From the NCBI GenBank assembly GCA_018062205.1, contig JAGOSP010000008.1:1-43883 (forward strand): DNA of 43,883 bases, written 5' to 3'. Numbering within the stretch: position 1 is the first letter of the stretch; every line of letters starts with the position of its first letter. The position numbers and the translations under genes are program-made. This document shows positions 32,565 to 40,906 of this stretch, in pieces. Source of the stretch: Candidatus Moraniibacteriota bacterium. Its GTDB lineage: Bacteria > Patescibacteriota > Minisyncoccia > Moranbacterales > UBA1568. The notes beneath the pieces are model-generated. The model ran no database searches. It was not told the DNA's origin and saw only the letters and a list, made by a program, of their open reading frames with translations.

Positions 32565-33700
32565 AAACAATAGTTATTGACATAAGGTTGATTGGGAAGG
32601 GCCGCACTGGAGATGAAATGGTATTTCGATCATTGACACAGGAAATAGTTGCGCTTGACAGAGAGAATCAGTATCTTCTCCTCACGGATGAAACTGATCG
32701 GGGAAAGCTTGCTCGCTTGTATCACGAATTGGGCATTGTTGGTAAAGAGAATGTTGAAATTATTTCGCTTGTCGGGAGGAACCGTTTTGTCTGGAATCTT
32801 TTCGCTGTGCCATTTTTTTTGTTGAGGCAGCATGCCGATGTTTTCCATACTCAATATATTCTTCCAATTTTCGTGCCGAGTCATACACGAGTGATTGTTC
32901 ATATCCACGATGTTTCTTTCCGTGCTTTACCTTGGTTCGTGGATTGGAAAGATCGTTTAATGTTGCATTTTTTTATTCCACGTTCACTGAAACGGGCCGA
33001 CGCCATTGTTGTTCCTTCTCAGTTTACACGCGACGAAATCTCTCGTTATTTTAGTAGCGTCCAATCTGAGAAGATACACGTAGTACCAAATGCGTGTTCT
33101 CAGGAATTTAAAAAAGAAGCATCTCAGGAGGAAGTTTTAGCGGCACAAAAGAAATATCAGCTTCCTGAACGATATATCGTTGTTGTTGGTACTCTTCAGC
33201 CAAGAAAAAATCTCCCTTTTTTGATCCGAGCTTTTGCGGAACTACAAAAGCGTGATACTGATATTAAACTTGTTTTAGTTGGAAATCGATCAGCCCATCA
33301 TTTTGATCAAGGCATCGATCATGTTATTGCGGAACTCAATCTTGGTCAACAGGTGATATTTCCGGGTTTTGTCGCACAAAATGATTTACCAGCCGTTATC
33401 AGGGGCGCAATTTTGTACGCATTTCCTTCTCTGTATGAAGGGTTTGGCATTCCTCTTTTGGAAGCAATGAGTCAAGGTACCCCTATGGCGGTTTCAGATG
33501 TCCCTTGTTTACGAGAAGTTGCCGGAGATGCTGCGTTGTATTTTGATCCTTCGCGAGTTGATGTTTGTGCGGAAATCCTTTATACTCTTACCATTCATTC
33601 AGATCAGCGAAAGCAGATTATTGAAGCGGGGAAAAACCGTTTTGACGAGTTTTCATGGTCGAAGAGCGCTCAATTATTAGCTGCTATTTATTATGCATAA
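32561..33700 (+). CDS. Glycosyltransferase family 4
   Basis: The 379-residue GT-B enzyme contains VIVHIHDVSFRALP, VPSQFTRDEI, the domain-linker GTLQPRKNLPFLIRAF and the donor motif EGFGIPLLEAMSQGTPMAVS (E-x7-E). It is a second, clearly different GT4 from the 29799 gene, so it probably adds another residue or linkage. Four-base overlap with the polymerase and eight-base overlap with the LCP gene imply coupled translation. Confidence 0.9.
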   Translation: MKTIVIDIRLIGKGRTGDEMVFRSLTQEIVALDRENQYLLLTDETDRGKLARLYHELGIVGKENVEIISLVGRNRFVWNLFAVPFFLLRQHADVFHTQYILPIFVPSHTRVIVHIHDVSFRALPWFVDWKDRLMLHFFIPRSLKRADAIVVPSQFTRDEISRYFSSVQSEKIHVVPNACSQEFKKEASQEEVLAAQKKYQLPERYIVVVGTLQPRKNLPFLIRAFAELQKRDTDIKLVLVGNRSAHHFDQGIDHVIAELNLGQQVIFPGFVAQNDLPAVIRGAILYAFPSLYEGFGIPLLEAMSQGTPMAVSDVPCLREVAGDAALYFDPSRVDVCAEILYTLTIHSDQRKQIIEAGKNRFDEFSWSKSAQLLAAIYYA

Positions 33701-34907
33701 ACCTTTTAGGAGGATTGTTCCCACTGACCCATCACTTAAAAAAGAAGGAATATCTGATTCAAGTAAGAAGCGGAAGTGGTTGCGATTTTTCTTTGTTTTT
33801 CTCGCGATAGCCCTTCTTGCTGGAGGTGTTTTTGCTTGGAAAACCGGAGCATTTTTAAATAAGATTTCGGGAGGAAACGCGAATATCTTTAAAAGTCTCG
33901 TGAAAAATTTGCCCGGAGTTGAGAAGAAATTACAGGGGGAGGACGAAGGGAAAATTAATATTTTGCTTCTGGGTATGCGCGGCGAAGGAATGGATGGAGG
34001 GGCGCTTTTGGCTGATACCATCATGGTACTATCTCTTCATCCGAAGCAAAACGATCAGGATCAAACACGATCGTCCCTCGTATCTATCCCGCGTGATTTG
34101 TATGTCAAGGTGCCAAACCGAAATGAACAGAGAAAAATCAATTCCGTATTTGCATTAGGTGAACAACGAAAACCAGGTGGCGGAGGAATGGAGGATATGC
34201 GCGCGGTTGTTTCAGATATAACTGGCTTGGACATTCCTTATGCGGTGACGATTGATTTTCAGGGGTTTAAAGATTTAGTAAATGCACTCGGGGGAGTCAA
34301 AATAATTTTAGACCAACCTTTTGAAGAGGCGCTTCAGTTCCGTGAACCACAGGTTTGTGATCCATATGTATTTACGGTGCCAACCAAACCTCCACAATAT
34401 CAGTACAAGTACCATACTCGCGATACAGGAACGCGCTATATTGCTAAGGCGTACCCCCTTTGCTATAACCCCAACGTTGAGTGTGGTGGTGATTTTAAGC
34501 TCGCAGCTGGTGAAAATATTCTTGATGGAGATAAGGCGCTTTGTTTTGCTCGTTCACGAAAAACTTCCAGTGATTTCGAGCGTGCAAAACGTCAACAAAT
34601 GGTCGTTGAAGCTATTAAAAAGCAGGCTTTAAGTACAGGGACGCTCACCAGCTTTGATAAGGTTACTGGTATTATTGCAAGCCTGGGTGATAATGTGCGG
34701 ACGAATTTTGAAGCATGGGAGATACAACAGTTGTATGATTTGTATATCAAGCTTGGTGATGTTGCTCCTCTATCGAAGGTGCTTGATACAACAGAAGAGG
34801 GGCTCCTCTACCATCCAGAGAAAAATGACCCATCGGCTGGATATATCCTGCTCCCGCGTGGGGATAATTACGACCGAATCCGATCTCTATTCCAGACATT
34901 ACCATAA
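33693..34907 (+). CDS. LytR-CpsA-Psr (LCP) family transferase
   Basis: The 404-residue protein has a basic cytoplasmic tail, a membrane helix at about residues 28-50 and an outer LCP domain. Key motifs are NILLLGMRGEG, LADTIMVLS, VSIPRDLYVKV and ARSRKTSSDFERAKRQQ, giving the conserved Asp and Arg residues that hold the polyprenyl pyrophosphate substrate. LCP enzymes attach glycopolymers from lipid carriers to peptidoglycan or proteins. An insertion with several cysteines and tyrosines (about residues 220-270) interrupts the domain. Its position after the polymerase and GT genes suits it as the final anchoring step. Confidence 0.9.
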   Translation: MHKPFRRIVPTDPSLKKEGISDSSKKRKWLRFFFVFLAIALLAGGVFAWKTGAFLNKISGGNANIFKSLVKNLPGVEKKLQGEDEGKINILLLGMRGEGMDGGALLADTIMVLSLHPKQNDQDQTRSSLVSIPRDLYVKVPNRNEQRKINSVFALGEQRKPGGGGMEDMRAVVSDITGLDIPYAVTIDFQGFKDLVNALGGVKIILDQPFEEALQFREPQVCDPYVFTVPTKPPQYQYKYHTRDTGTRYIAKAYPLCYNPNVECGGDFKLAAGENILDGDKALCFARSRKTSSDFERAKRQQMVVEAIKKQALSTGTLTSFDKVTGIIASLGDNVRTNFEAWEIQQLYDLYIKLGDVAPLSKVLDTTEEGLLYHPEKNDPSAGYILLPRGDNYDRIRSLFQTLP

Positions 34908-34930
34908 CGACAGCTGTTGCTAGCAACTTC

Positions 34931-35764
34931 ATGACGAACGATTCTTCAGAGCCGCTTATTACTATTGCCGTAAATGGATACAAAAATCCAGAGCTTCTTC
35001 GACTTTGTCTAACCGCTCTATATCGAGAACTTTCCCAGGTCTCATTTGCGTATGAAGTTATCGTAGCTGATAGCGCAACAGAAGAAGACACGGAGTTGAT
35101 CATACGAGAAGAGTTTCCTCGAGTGAGATTTTTTCCTTTTGTGGCTAATGTTGGTTTTAAGACGCTTTTCAATACATCGCTTACTGAATCAAAAGGAAAG
35201 TATATTTTTCTTATCAATAGCGATATCTTGATCAATCAAGAGACAATTCCAATACTCATGAATTACTTGGAATCACATACGGAAGCCAAGCTTGTTGGAC
35301 CAAAGCAAATTAATTTTAACGGAACACTTCAGCTGAGTTGCTTTCGCTATTATCGGCCTCAAACAATTCTGTATCGGCGCACTTGGTTTGGACGCTTGCC
35401 ATTTGGGAAAAAGCATCTAGATTGGTTTGTTATGAGAAATTATGATCATCGAGTTCCAAAGATGGTAGATTGGATTACTGGCTCGGCAATGTTTGTGGAA
35501 CGAGAAGCGGCGCTTCGTGTTGGGCCAATGGACGATCGGTTTTTTATGTACATGGAAGATGTTGATTGGTGTCGGCGGTTTTGGGAAAACGGATATCAAG
35601 TAGCGTATTGTCCAGACGCAACTGTCTATCATTATCACGCAAAAGGGAGTGCTCGTGGGGGGGTATTTGGGATTTTTTTTAATCAGCTCACATGGTGGCA
35701 CATCATGAGCGCTCTTCGATATTTTCAGAAATATTTCCGAAAACCGATTCCGCATGTAGAATAA
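34931..35764 (+). CDS. Glycosyltransferase family 2 (rhamnosyltransferase-like)
   Basis: The 277-residue GT-A enzyme starts ITIAVNGYKNPELLRLCL, contains the metal-site motif FLINSDIL (N-S-D in place of D-x-D) and a catalytic-region ITGSAMFV followed by MYMEDVDWCRRFW. That E-D-x-D-W pattern is typical of WbbL-like rhamnosyltransferases and related inverting GT2 enzymes. It has no membrane helix. It follows the LCP gene by 23 bases and completes the sugar-adding part of the cluster. Confidence 0.88.
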   Translation: MTNDSSEPLITIAVNGYKNPELLRLCLTALYRELSQVSFAYEVIVADSATEEDTELIIREEFPRVRFFPFVANVGFKTLFNTSLTESKGKYIFLINSDILINQETIPILMNYLESHTEAKLVGPKQINFNGTLQLSCFRYYRPQTILYRRTWFGRLPFGKKHLDWFVMRNYDHRVPKMVDWITGSAMFVEREAALRVGPMDDRFFMYMEDVDWCRRFWENGYQVAYCPDATVYHYHAKGSARGGVFGIFFNQLTWWHIMSALRYFQKYFRKPIPHVE

Positions 35765-35783
35765 TAAAAAGAGAAAAATATCT

Positions 35784-37073
35784 ATGAATGATACCGTATC
35801 AACAGAAGAAATGACGCATATATCCGAACGCGAGAAAGGATTCCTTTTGTTTAAGAAACTCTTTCTTCTCTTTGGCATTCTTGCTCTTTTAGTCCTGACT
35901 TTTTTGGGTGGTTATGAACGTGGACGTGACTCGCTTTCTTCTGGAGACAGCGCTGTTTCAATAAACGGGGCGGTTATTTTGAATGGAAAAAGCCAGGACA
36001 ATGAAGTCGATTTTGCACTTTTTTGGAGAGTTTGGGAAATCTTGAAAGATAAATTTGTCGATCAGTCAAAGCTTGATGCTAAGCAGATGCTTTACGGTGC
36101 GATTGATGGTATGTTGGCATCTACCGGAGATCCGTACACCACTTTTTTTGATCCGAAAGAAAAACAGAGTTTTCAGGAAGATATAACAGGAAATTTTGAA
36201 GGCATTGGAGCTGAAATGACCATTAAGGATGAAATATTGACTATCGTTTCACCACTCGAAGGAACACCAGCTGAACGATCTGGACTCTTGGCAGGAGATA
36301 AAATTCTCAAGATTGATAATGAGACAACTGCAAATATAGCTATTGAAGAAGCGGTGCGTCGCATCCGTGGTCCCAAGGGGACGAGTGTCACGCTGAATAT
36401 TTATCACGAAGGTGACGAAGAGGCAAGAGATATTGTTGTGCCGCGAGAAGTGATTCACGTGAAAAGCATTCGTTTTGAAATGAAAGAAGAAAATATTGCA
36501 TATATTCGTATCAATCGCTTTGGCGATGAAACAGCAGATGAATTTGAGCGAGCGGTTCGTTTGGCGATAAATGCTCGCTCAAAGGGATTAATTATTGATC
36601 TTCGTAATAATCCAGGTGGATTGCTTACGTGTGCGGTAGATATTGCGAGCCTCTTGCTTCCGGAGAAATCGGTAGTGGTGATTGAGGAAAATAGCAAGGG
36701 AGACCGCAAAGAATTAAAGACACATATGATGGGGGATGTTTTTTCAAAGCTTCCGACAGGTGTCATAATTAACGGTGGGAGTGCGAGTGCCTCGGAAATT
36801 TTGGCTGGAGCATTGCGTGAGAATCGTGAGAATGTTTGGCTTATTGGAGAACAGTCTTTTGGGAAGGGCTCTGTTCAGGAGTTGATAAGTGTCACAAAAG
36901 ATACTGCTGTGAAGATCACAGTAGCCAAATGGTTGACTCCAAAAGGGAATCAAATTAATAAGGTTGGTATCGCCCCAGATGAAGAAGTAGATTTGACCCG
37001 AGAGCAAGTGATAAATAAAGAGGATCCTCAATTACAAAAAGCGATTGAATGGGTGGCATCTCAGCTAAAATAA
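35784..37073 (+). CDS. C-terminal processing peptidase, S41 family
   Basis: The 429-residue protein has a membrane helix at about residues 32-50, a helical N-terminal domain (YGAIDGMLASTGDPYT), a PDZ domain (GIGAEMTIKDEILTIVSP to about residue 215) and the S41 protease domain. The nucleophile Ser is in NGGSASASEILAGAL and the general-base Lys in FGKGSVQ, the Ser/Lys dyad of CtpA/CtpB. It trims exposed C-termini of envelope proteins. It lies 19 bases after the GT2 gene. Confidence 0.93.
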   Translation: MNDTVSTEEMTHISEREKGFLLFKKLFLLFGILALLVLTFLGGYERGRDSLSSGDSAVSINGAVILNGKSQDNEVDFALFWRVWEILKDKFVDQSKLDAKQMLYGAIDGMLASTGDPYTTFFDPKEKQSFQEDITGNFEGIGAEMTIKDEILTIVSPLEGTPAERSGLLAGDKILKIDNETTANIAIEEAVRRIRGPKGTSVTLNIYHEGDEEARDIVVPREVIHVKSIRFEMKEENIAYIRINRFGDETADEFERAVRLAINARSKGLIIDLRNNPGGLLTCAVDIASLLLPEKSVVVIEENSKGDRKELKTHMMGDVFSKLPTGVIINGGSASASEILAGALRENRENVWLIGEQSFGKGSVQELISVTKDTAVKITVAKWLTPKGNQINKVGIAPDEEVDLTREQVINKEDPQLQKAIEWVASQLK

Positions 37074-37114
37074 AGAGAAGGGAGTATTTAAAAAAAGTAA
37101 ATCAAAATTGTCGT

Positions 37115-37143
37115 TTGACAGAAAACCGGAAAAGCGCTAGAAT
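37115..37143 (+). promoter_or_regulatory. Strong sigma-70 promoter for rplU
   Basis: Perfect TTGACA (37115-37120), a 17-base spacer and TAGAAT (37138-37143) give a leader of about 22 bases before rplU. It may also supply the structured RNA downstream. Confidence 0.85.
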
Positions 37144-37171
37144 AAGCCGGTATTAATTTTCTTGTGATTCC

Positions 37172-37486
37172 ATGAATATGTTGGCCGTGATTCGTACAGG
37201 TGGTAAGCAGTACCTCGTTTCTGAGGGAAGCAAAGTGAAAGTCGAGAAGCTCGAGGCGGAGGTTGGTGCTACTGTTAATTTTGAGGTGCTCTTTACGGGT
37301 GATGAGAAATCAGTGGTAGTGGGCGTTCCAGTGCTTGAGAAAGCTAAGGTAACCGGAACAGTTCTGCGACAAGATCGAGCTGAAAAGGTGACCGGTATCA
37401 AATTTAAAGCCAAAAAGCGTGAGTTGACCCACTATGGGCATCGTCAAGCTTTTACTGAAGTCGAAATAACCAAAATTTCCACATAG
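37172..37486 (+). CDS. rplU: 50S ribosomal protein L21
   Basis: The 104-residue protein starts MNMLAVIRTGGKQYLVSEG; the ATG two codons later is an alternative start. GGKQY near the N-terminus, a central VVVGVPVLEKAKV strand and the KAKKRELTHYGHRQ basic segment near the end are L21 hallmarks. It binds 23S rRNA in the large subunit. The usual partner rpmA (L27) does not follow; instead there is a long structured non-coding stretch. Confidence 0.95.
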   Translation: MNMLAVIRTGGKQYLVSEGSKVKVEKLEAEVGATVNFEVLFTGDEKSVVVGVPVLEKAKVTGTVLRQDRAEKVTGIKFKAKKRELTHYGHRQAFTEVEITKIST

Positions 37487-37504
37487 AAAGATCCGTGTGG
37501 TCCA

Positions 37505-37680
37505 GAAGATCTCTCATCTCATGTCGAGGGAAAATAAGAGTATTTCGAGATGAAAACCTTGAAAAGTGAGGAAGGACTATTAGAATAATCCGACGAGCTT
37601 TGAGAGGTTTGCAACCGGAATACTCTTATTTTCACCGACAAGCATTCGAATGTCTGTGCGGTGAGATGTGAGAGAGACTG
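37505..37680 (+). ncRNA. Candidate 6S-like RNA (long rod with central bubble)
   Basis: The 250 non-coding bases after rplU fold into one long rod. The closing stem is 37510-37517/37668-37675 then 37518-37522/37661-37665. A central asymmetric loop has seven bases on the 5' side and 27 on the 3' side, the latter with its own small hairpin (37637-37640/37651-37654). An apical stem of 18 bp follows (37530-37547/37616-37633, one G-T), then 37554-37566/37598-37610 with tandem G-A pairs, and an apical hairpin. A closing stem, a central bubble with a 3'-side hairpin, a long apical stem and about 170-180 nt are the architecture of 6S RNA, which sequesters RNA polymerase. It ends before a terminator. 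The assignment rests on shape only. Confidence 0.5.
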
Positions 37681-37701
37681 AGTACCTTTTTCAACCAAAA
37701 G

Positions 37702-37736
37702 AAAAAGCCGGCACGTAGCAGTACCGGTTTTTTTTT
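37702..37736. terminator. Bidirectional intrinsic terminator
   Basis: The stem 37702-37711 with 37724-37733 (GCCGG core, one G-T) has a 12-base loop, an A-run on the left and nine T on the right. It ends the rplU/structured-RNA transcript on the plus strand and the orphan gene at 37744 on the minus strand. Confidence 0.85.
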
Positions 37737-37743
37737 GATTTTT

Positions 37744-38028
37744 TCATACAGTCTCTAGAGTACACTTCGCATCCCGGAAGAAGATGATTTCCAGGATTGG
37801 GAAATTTGAGTGAGATGGCCGCCGAATGTAGGCGTGAATTTCGTCTCCATCGAGCACAATTTCGACGGTATATTCCGTCTCAGCTTCGATGAAGCCTTCG
37901 CCGTGGATGGAACACTGGGCGTATTGTTCAACATCGACAGCGCAACAGCAGGCCGTCAAAATGAGTTTTTGCACTCCCAGAAGAGGCCGCTGACGTTCTC
38001 CTTCGTGAGATATTCTGATGATGGGCAT
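37744..38028 (-). CDS. Orphan cysteine-containing small protein behind a consensus promoter
   Basis: The 94-residue protein starts at ATG 38028 with AAGGAG five bases before it. It contains a cysteine cluster TACCCAVDVEQYAQC, an acidic strand TVEIVLDGDEIHAYI and a final strand ILEIIFF. It is soluble and probably beta-rich; the Cys triplet might bind metal. No family is recognised. A perfect TTGACA/TATAAT promoter with 17-base spacing (38072-38100, minus strand) and a terminator at the end make it a strongly expressed monocistronic gene. Confidence 0.7.
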   Translation of the reverse strand: MPIIRISHEGERQRPLLGVQKLILTACCCAVDVEQYAQCSIHGEGFIEAETEYTVEIVLDGDEIHAYIRRPSHSNFPILEIIFFRDAKCTLETV

Positions 38029-38071
38029 GACCTCTCCTTCTCAAGAAATTGTTTTAAATAACTTAATTTAT

Positions 38072-38100
38072 ATTATACACCTTTACTTCCTATTTGTCAA
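38072..38100 (-). promoter_or_regulatory. Perfect consensus sigma-70 promoter
   Basis: On the minus strand TTGACA (38095-38100), 17 bases, then TATAAT (38072-38077) match the consensus at every position. The -35 box lies inside the last codons of recR. It drives the 94-residue orphan gene with a leader of about 35 bases. Confidence 0.9.
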
Positions 38101-38670
38101 TGAAGCGGTGATAGAAGCTTCATCGGCATATTCAATATCGCCACCCGTCGCAAGACCACGTGCGATACGAGTGACTTTCACCCCTGACCCGTCGAGTTTC
38201 TTTTTGATGTAGAGAGCGGTAACATCACCTTCGGTGGTTGGATTGGTGGCAAGTATGACTTCTGAAATGCTATTTAAGGTGACTCGAGCCACTAATTCGG
38301 AGATTTTAAGGGCTGCCACTTCTTGTTCTCGACTCATATCCATAACACCACCAAGCACATGGTAGAGCCCCCGAAAGGCACTGGTGCGTTCGATAGCAAT
38401 CACATCAAGTGGCTCTTCGACAACACAAATGACCGATGCATCGCGATGTGAATCAGCGCAGATTTCGCAGAGCTCAGTTTCAGCGATATAGAAACAACGT
38501 GCGCAACTTTTCAGATGATGAAGATCCTCGATCGCCTCGGCAAAAGCGAGAAGTTTTTTCTCATCTTGCTTAAAGAGATAGAGCACAAGTCGTTCGGCCA
38601 TTTTGGGACCGATAGAGGGGAGGGCGGAAAAGTGACTGATGAGATGTTTGAATTTTTTGGGGTATTGCAT
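38083..38670 (-). CDS. recR: Recombination mediator protein RecR
   Basis: The 195-residue protein has the helix-hairpin-helix LPSIGPKMAERL, a four-cysteine zinc motif (CARC and CEIC, about residues 56-71), the Toprim domain beginning ICVVEEPLDVIAIE, and the C-terminal GVKVTRIARGLATGGDIEYAD segment. All are standard for RecR, which with RecO loads RecA onto single-stranded gaps. Its length is normal. It lies downstream of dnaB on the same strand with a 122-base gap. Confidence 0.96.
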   Translation of the reverse strand: MQYPKKFKHLISHFSALPSIGPKMAERLVLYLFKQDEKKLLAFAEAIEDLHHLKSCARCFYIAETELCEICADSHRDASVICVVEEPLDVIAIERTSAFRGLYHVLGGVMDMSREQEVAALKISELVARVTLNSISEVILATNPTTEGDVTALYIKKKLDGSGVKVTRIARGLATGGDIEYADEASITASLTNRK

Positions 38671-38792
38671 CGAAATGAAATCAAAAAATAAACAATTCCT
38701 ATTTCCAAATTTTTAGAATTGCATCCCTCTGCTGTTTATCCATCCATACTAGCGAAGCCAAGAGGATAGAGCTCTCAGCAGATGGAAAGAAA

Positions 38793-40157
38793 TTATTCTT
38801 CGGTGTGGACTCGTTCGAGCGAACGGAAGGTAGTCGCATTTTCTTCGAAAAAGAGGGAGATTTTTCCAACTGGGCCATTGCGATGTTTTGATACAATGAC
38901 GTCAACAATGTTTTTGTTGGGAGTGTCTGGTTTTACTCGGTCTTCGCGATAGAGAAACATGACCACATCAGCATCTTGCTCGATAGAACCAGATTCACGG
39001 AGATCAGAAAGTTTTGGGATTTGATCGGGTCTGGATTCAACGGCACGAGAAAGTTGTGAGAGAGCAATGACCGGAATATTCAGTTCACGAGCAAGTTGTT
39101 TTAATCCACGCGAGATCTCAGAAATTTCCTGGACACGGTTGTCGCCCCCACGTGAACGACCTTCCATAAGCTGGAGATAGTCGATAATAATCAGTCCTAG
39201 ATTGTGTTCGGCCTGAAGCCGGCGAGCCATGGTACGCATTTCCATGATATTGAGTGAACCAGAATCATCGATGAAAATAGGTGCTTCAGAAAGAATACCC
39301 ATAGCATCAGAGAGGCGTTCAAAGTCGTTACCTGGTCCATCGCTTGAGAGCTTTCCAGTACGGAGACGCCAGAGATCAACACCCGCCTGGGCGGCGAGCA
39401 TGCGATCAATAAGCTGATCGGAACCCATTTCGAGAGAGAAGATACCGACTGGTACTTTGGAGTAGACGCCAACTTGGCGAGCGATATCCAGTGCAAAGGT
39501 AGTTTTTCCAATACTCGGTCGTGCAGCCAGAATCAGAAGGTCGGAATTCTGGAGTCCTGCCAGAAGACCATCGAGATCGGGGAAATGGGTTTGGACACCA
39601 CGGAAGGCATTATCGCTTTTGTGGAGTTCGTCGATGCGATTAAAAGCTGTCTCGAGTATAGATTTTATGGGAATAAAATCCTGTTTGATATATTTCTGTG
39701 AGACTGCGAATAGTTTTTGCTCGGCTTCATCGAGAACTTTTTGAACATCTTCAGATTCATCAAAACCCATTTCGACGATTTCGCTGGCTGCAGCAATCAG
39801 ACGACGGAGGAGGGCTTTCTTTTGGACGACTTTGGCATAATGAACGACATTGGTGGCAGACGGAACGGTATTGACGAGCGATGCGAGATAACTTGAACCG
39901 CCGACCTTTTCAAGGATTGATATTTCTTCGAGACGGTTAGCAAGTGAAAGTACATCAATGGGCTCATTTTCTTCGTAGAGTTTAAGAATTGCTTCATAAA
40001 TACGATTATGGTCGTCCTTGTAGAAGTCACCTACTCGCACAATATCGGCCACCTGAATAATAGCGTCTTTATCTAGCATAAGAGAGCCCAAAACCGACAT
40101 TTCGGCCTCGATATTTTGTGGGGGAACTCGGAGATGATCTTGAGAAGTTTTTGTCAT
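38793..40157 (-). CDS. dnaB: Replicative DNA helicase DnaB
   Basis: I start it at MTKTSQDHLRVPPQN, because 15 upstream codons run through the promoter. The 454-residue protein has the DnaB N-terminal domain (EAEMSVLGSLMLDKDAI), a linker helix and the RecA-like domain with Walker A RPSIGKTTFA (about residues 205-214), Walker B LIIIDYLQLM and the C-terminal arginine-finger region SKHRNGPVG. There is no intein. It unwinds DNA at the fork. A TATACT box ends nine bases before the start, so the mRNA may be leaderless. Confidence 0.97.
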   Translation of the reverse strand: MTKTSQDHLRVPPQNIEAEMSVLGSLMLDKDAIIQVADIVRVGDFYKDDHNRIYEAILKLYEENEPIDVLSLANRLEEISILEKVGGSSYLASLVNTVPSATNVVHYAKVVQKKALLRRLIAAASEIVEMGFDESEDVQKVLDEAEQKLFAVSQKYIKQDFIPIKSILETAFNRIDELHKSDNAFRGVQTHFPDLDGLLAGLQNSDLLILAARPSIGKTTFALDIARQVGVYSKVPVGIFSLEMGSDQLIDRMLAAQAGVDLWRLRTGKLSSDGPGNDFERLSDAMGILSEAPIFIDDSGSLNIMEMRTMARRLQAEHNLGLIIIDYLQLMEGRSRGGDNRVQEISEISRGLKQLARELNIPVIALSQLSRAVESRPDQIPKLSDLRESGSIEQDADVVMFLYREDRVKPDTPNKNIVDVIVSKHRNGPVGKISLFFEENATTFRSLERVHTEE

Positions 40158-40166
40158 AGCCCATAT

Positions 40167-40172
40167 AGTATA
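40167..40172 (-). promoter_or_regulatory. -10 box for dnaB, near-leaderless
   Basis: TATACT on the minus strand lies nine bases before the chosen ATG of dnaB; the predicted start point is at or within two or three bases of the start codon. No good -35 is seen. Confidence 0.45.
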
Positions 40173-40201
40173 CTCGTTTGAAAAAGAAACGTATAGATAC
40201 A

Positions 40202-40230
40202 TTGACAGATATTGATTTTTGGTGTTTTAT
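40202..40230 (+). promoter_or_regulatory. Promoter for 40301 orphan gene
   Basis: Perfect TTGACA (40202-40207), 17-base spacer, TTTTAT (40225-40230). The leader is about 65 bases and ends in a small hairpin (40279-40283 with 40290-40294) that would partly hide the GGAGG ribosome site. Confidence 0.6.
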
Positions 40231-40300
40231 GAGAGTAGTTTTTTTAAGAGCGGTCTTCCTTGTTACCCTAGGAATATTTCTCCTCTAGTGGAGGTGTAAG

Positions 40301-40789
40301 ATGACAGAAGAAGTACGAAGAGTGTGGGCAACAGAGGCTTTAATCAGTTTGGCAGTCGAGTTCAGAGCGCTTCCTTTTCGGCTACTGACACCATCCCTGG
40401 AGCCCAGATTTTCTAGTGGTCTCGAGCATCGAGGACTTTGGGTCCATCCGAATCAGGAGCGTATTTTTTTTCGAATGACTGGTCATGGTATATACGGCTA
40501 TTTTCTGCCAGATCAAAACAGTTTTGAACCACAATCCTCAGACCATATCAGACAGTGTGCGAGCCTTACGGACCTGTGGTTTTTCGCGAAATTTCCACCA
40601 TATATTCCCTCATGTTGGCGCGGAAAATTGGTGTACGGATGGAAAACTTGTTTTTGTATCGGGCATTCATCACTCATAGCAGTTCCCTATCTCGACTGCT
40701 CTGAGTTGCCAAAAATTCAACCACGTATACGATACCGCTACCTCGATGATGCGTATGGAATAAATGACGTTGCAGCGGTGAGGACATAA
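40301..40789 (+). CDS. Orphan hypothetical protein, 162 aa
   Basis: The ATG follows GGAGGTG by seven bases. The 162-residue soluble protein is rich in aromatic residues, Arg and Pro (LPFRLLTPSLEPRF, RIFFRMTGHGIYGYF, KFPPYIPSCW) and ends with RYLDDAYGIND. No membrane helix or family is recognised. It has its own promoter and stands alone between divergent dnaB and convergent cysS, in the same style as the orphan genes at 24168 and 37744. Confidence 0.65.
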   Translation: MTEEVRRVWATEALISLAVEFRALPFRLLTPSLEPRFSSGLEHRGLWVHPNQERIFFRMTGHGIYGYFLPDQNSFEPQSSDHIRQCASLTDLWFFAKFPPYIPSCWRGKLVYGWKTCFCIGHSSLIAVPYLDCSELPKIQPRIRYRYLDDAYGINDVAAVRT

Positions 40790-40906
40790 TCCTTCTTCTC
40801 AGTATGTACCTCGCCTTTGAGTTGGGTATAAAAAAGATCTCTGTTTTTTTTGAGTCCTGTTTCTTTTGTCCTTTCGCTCACCAGCGTGAAAACAAGAAGC
40901 AGGATT

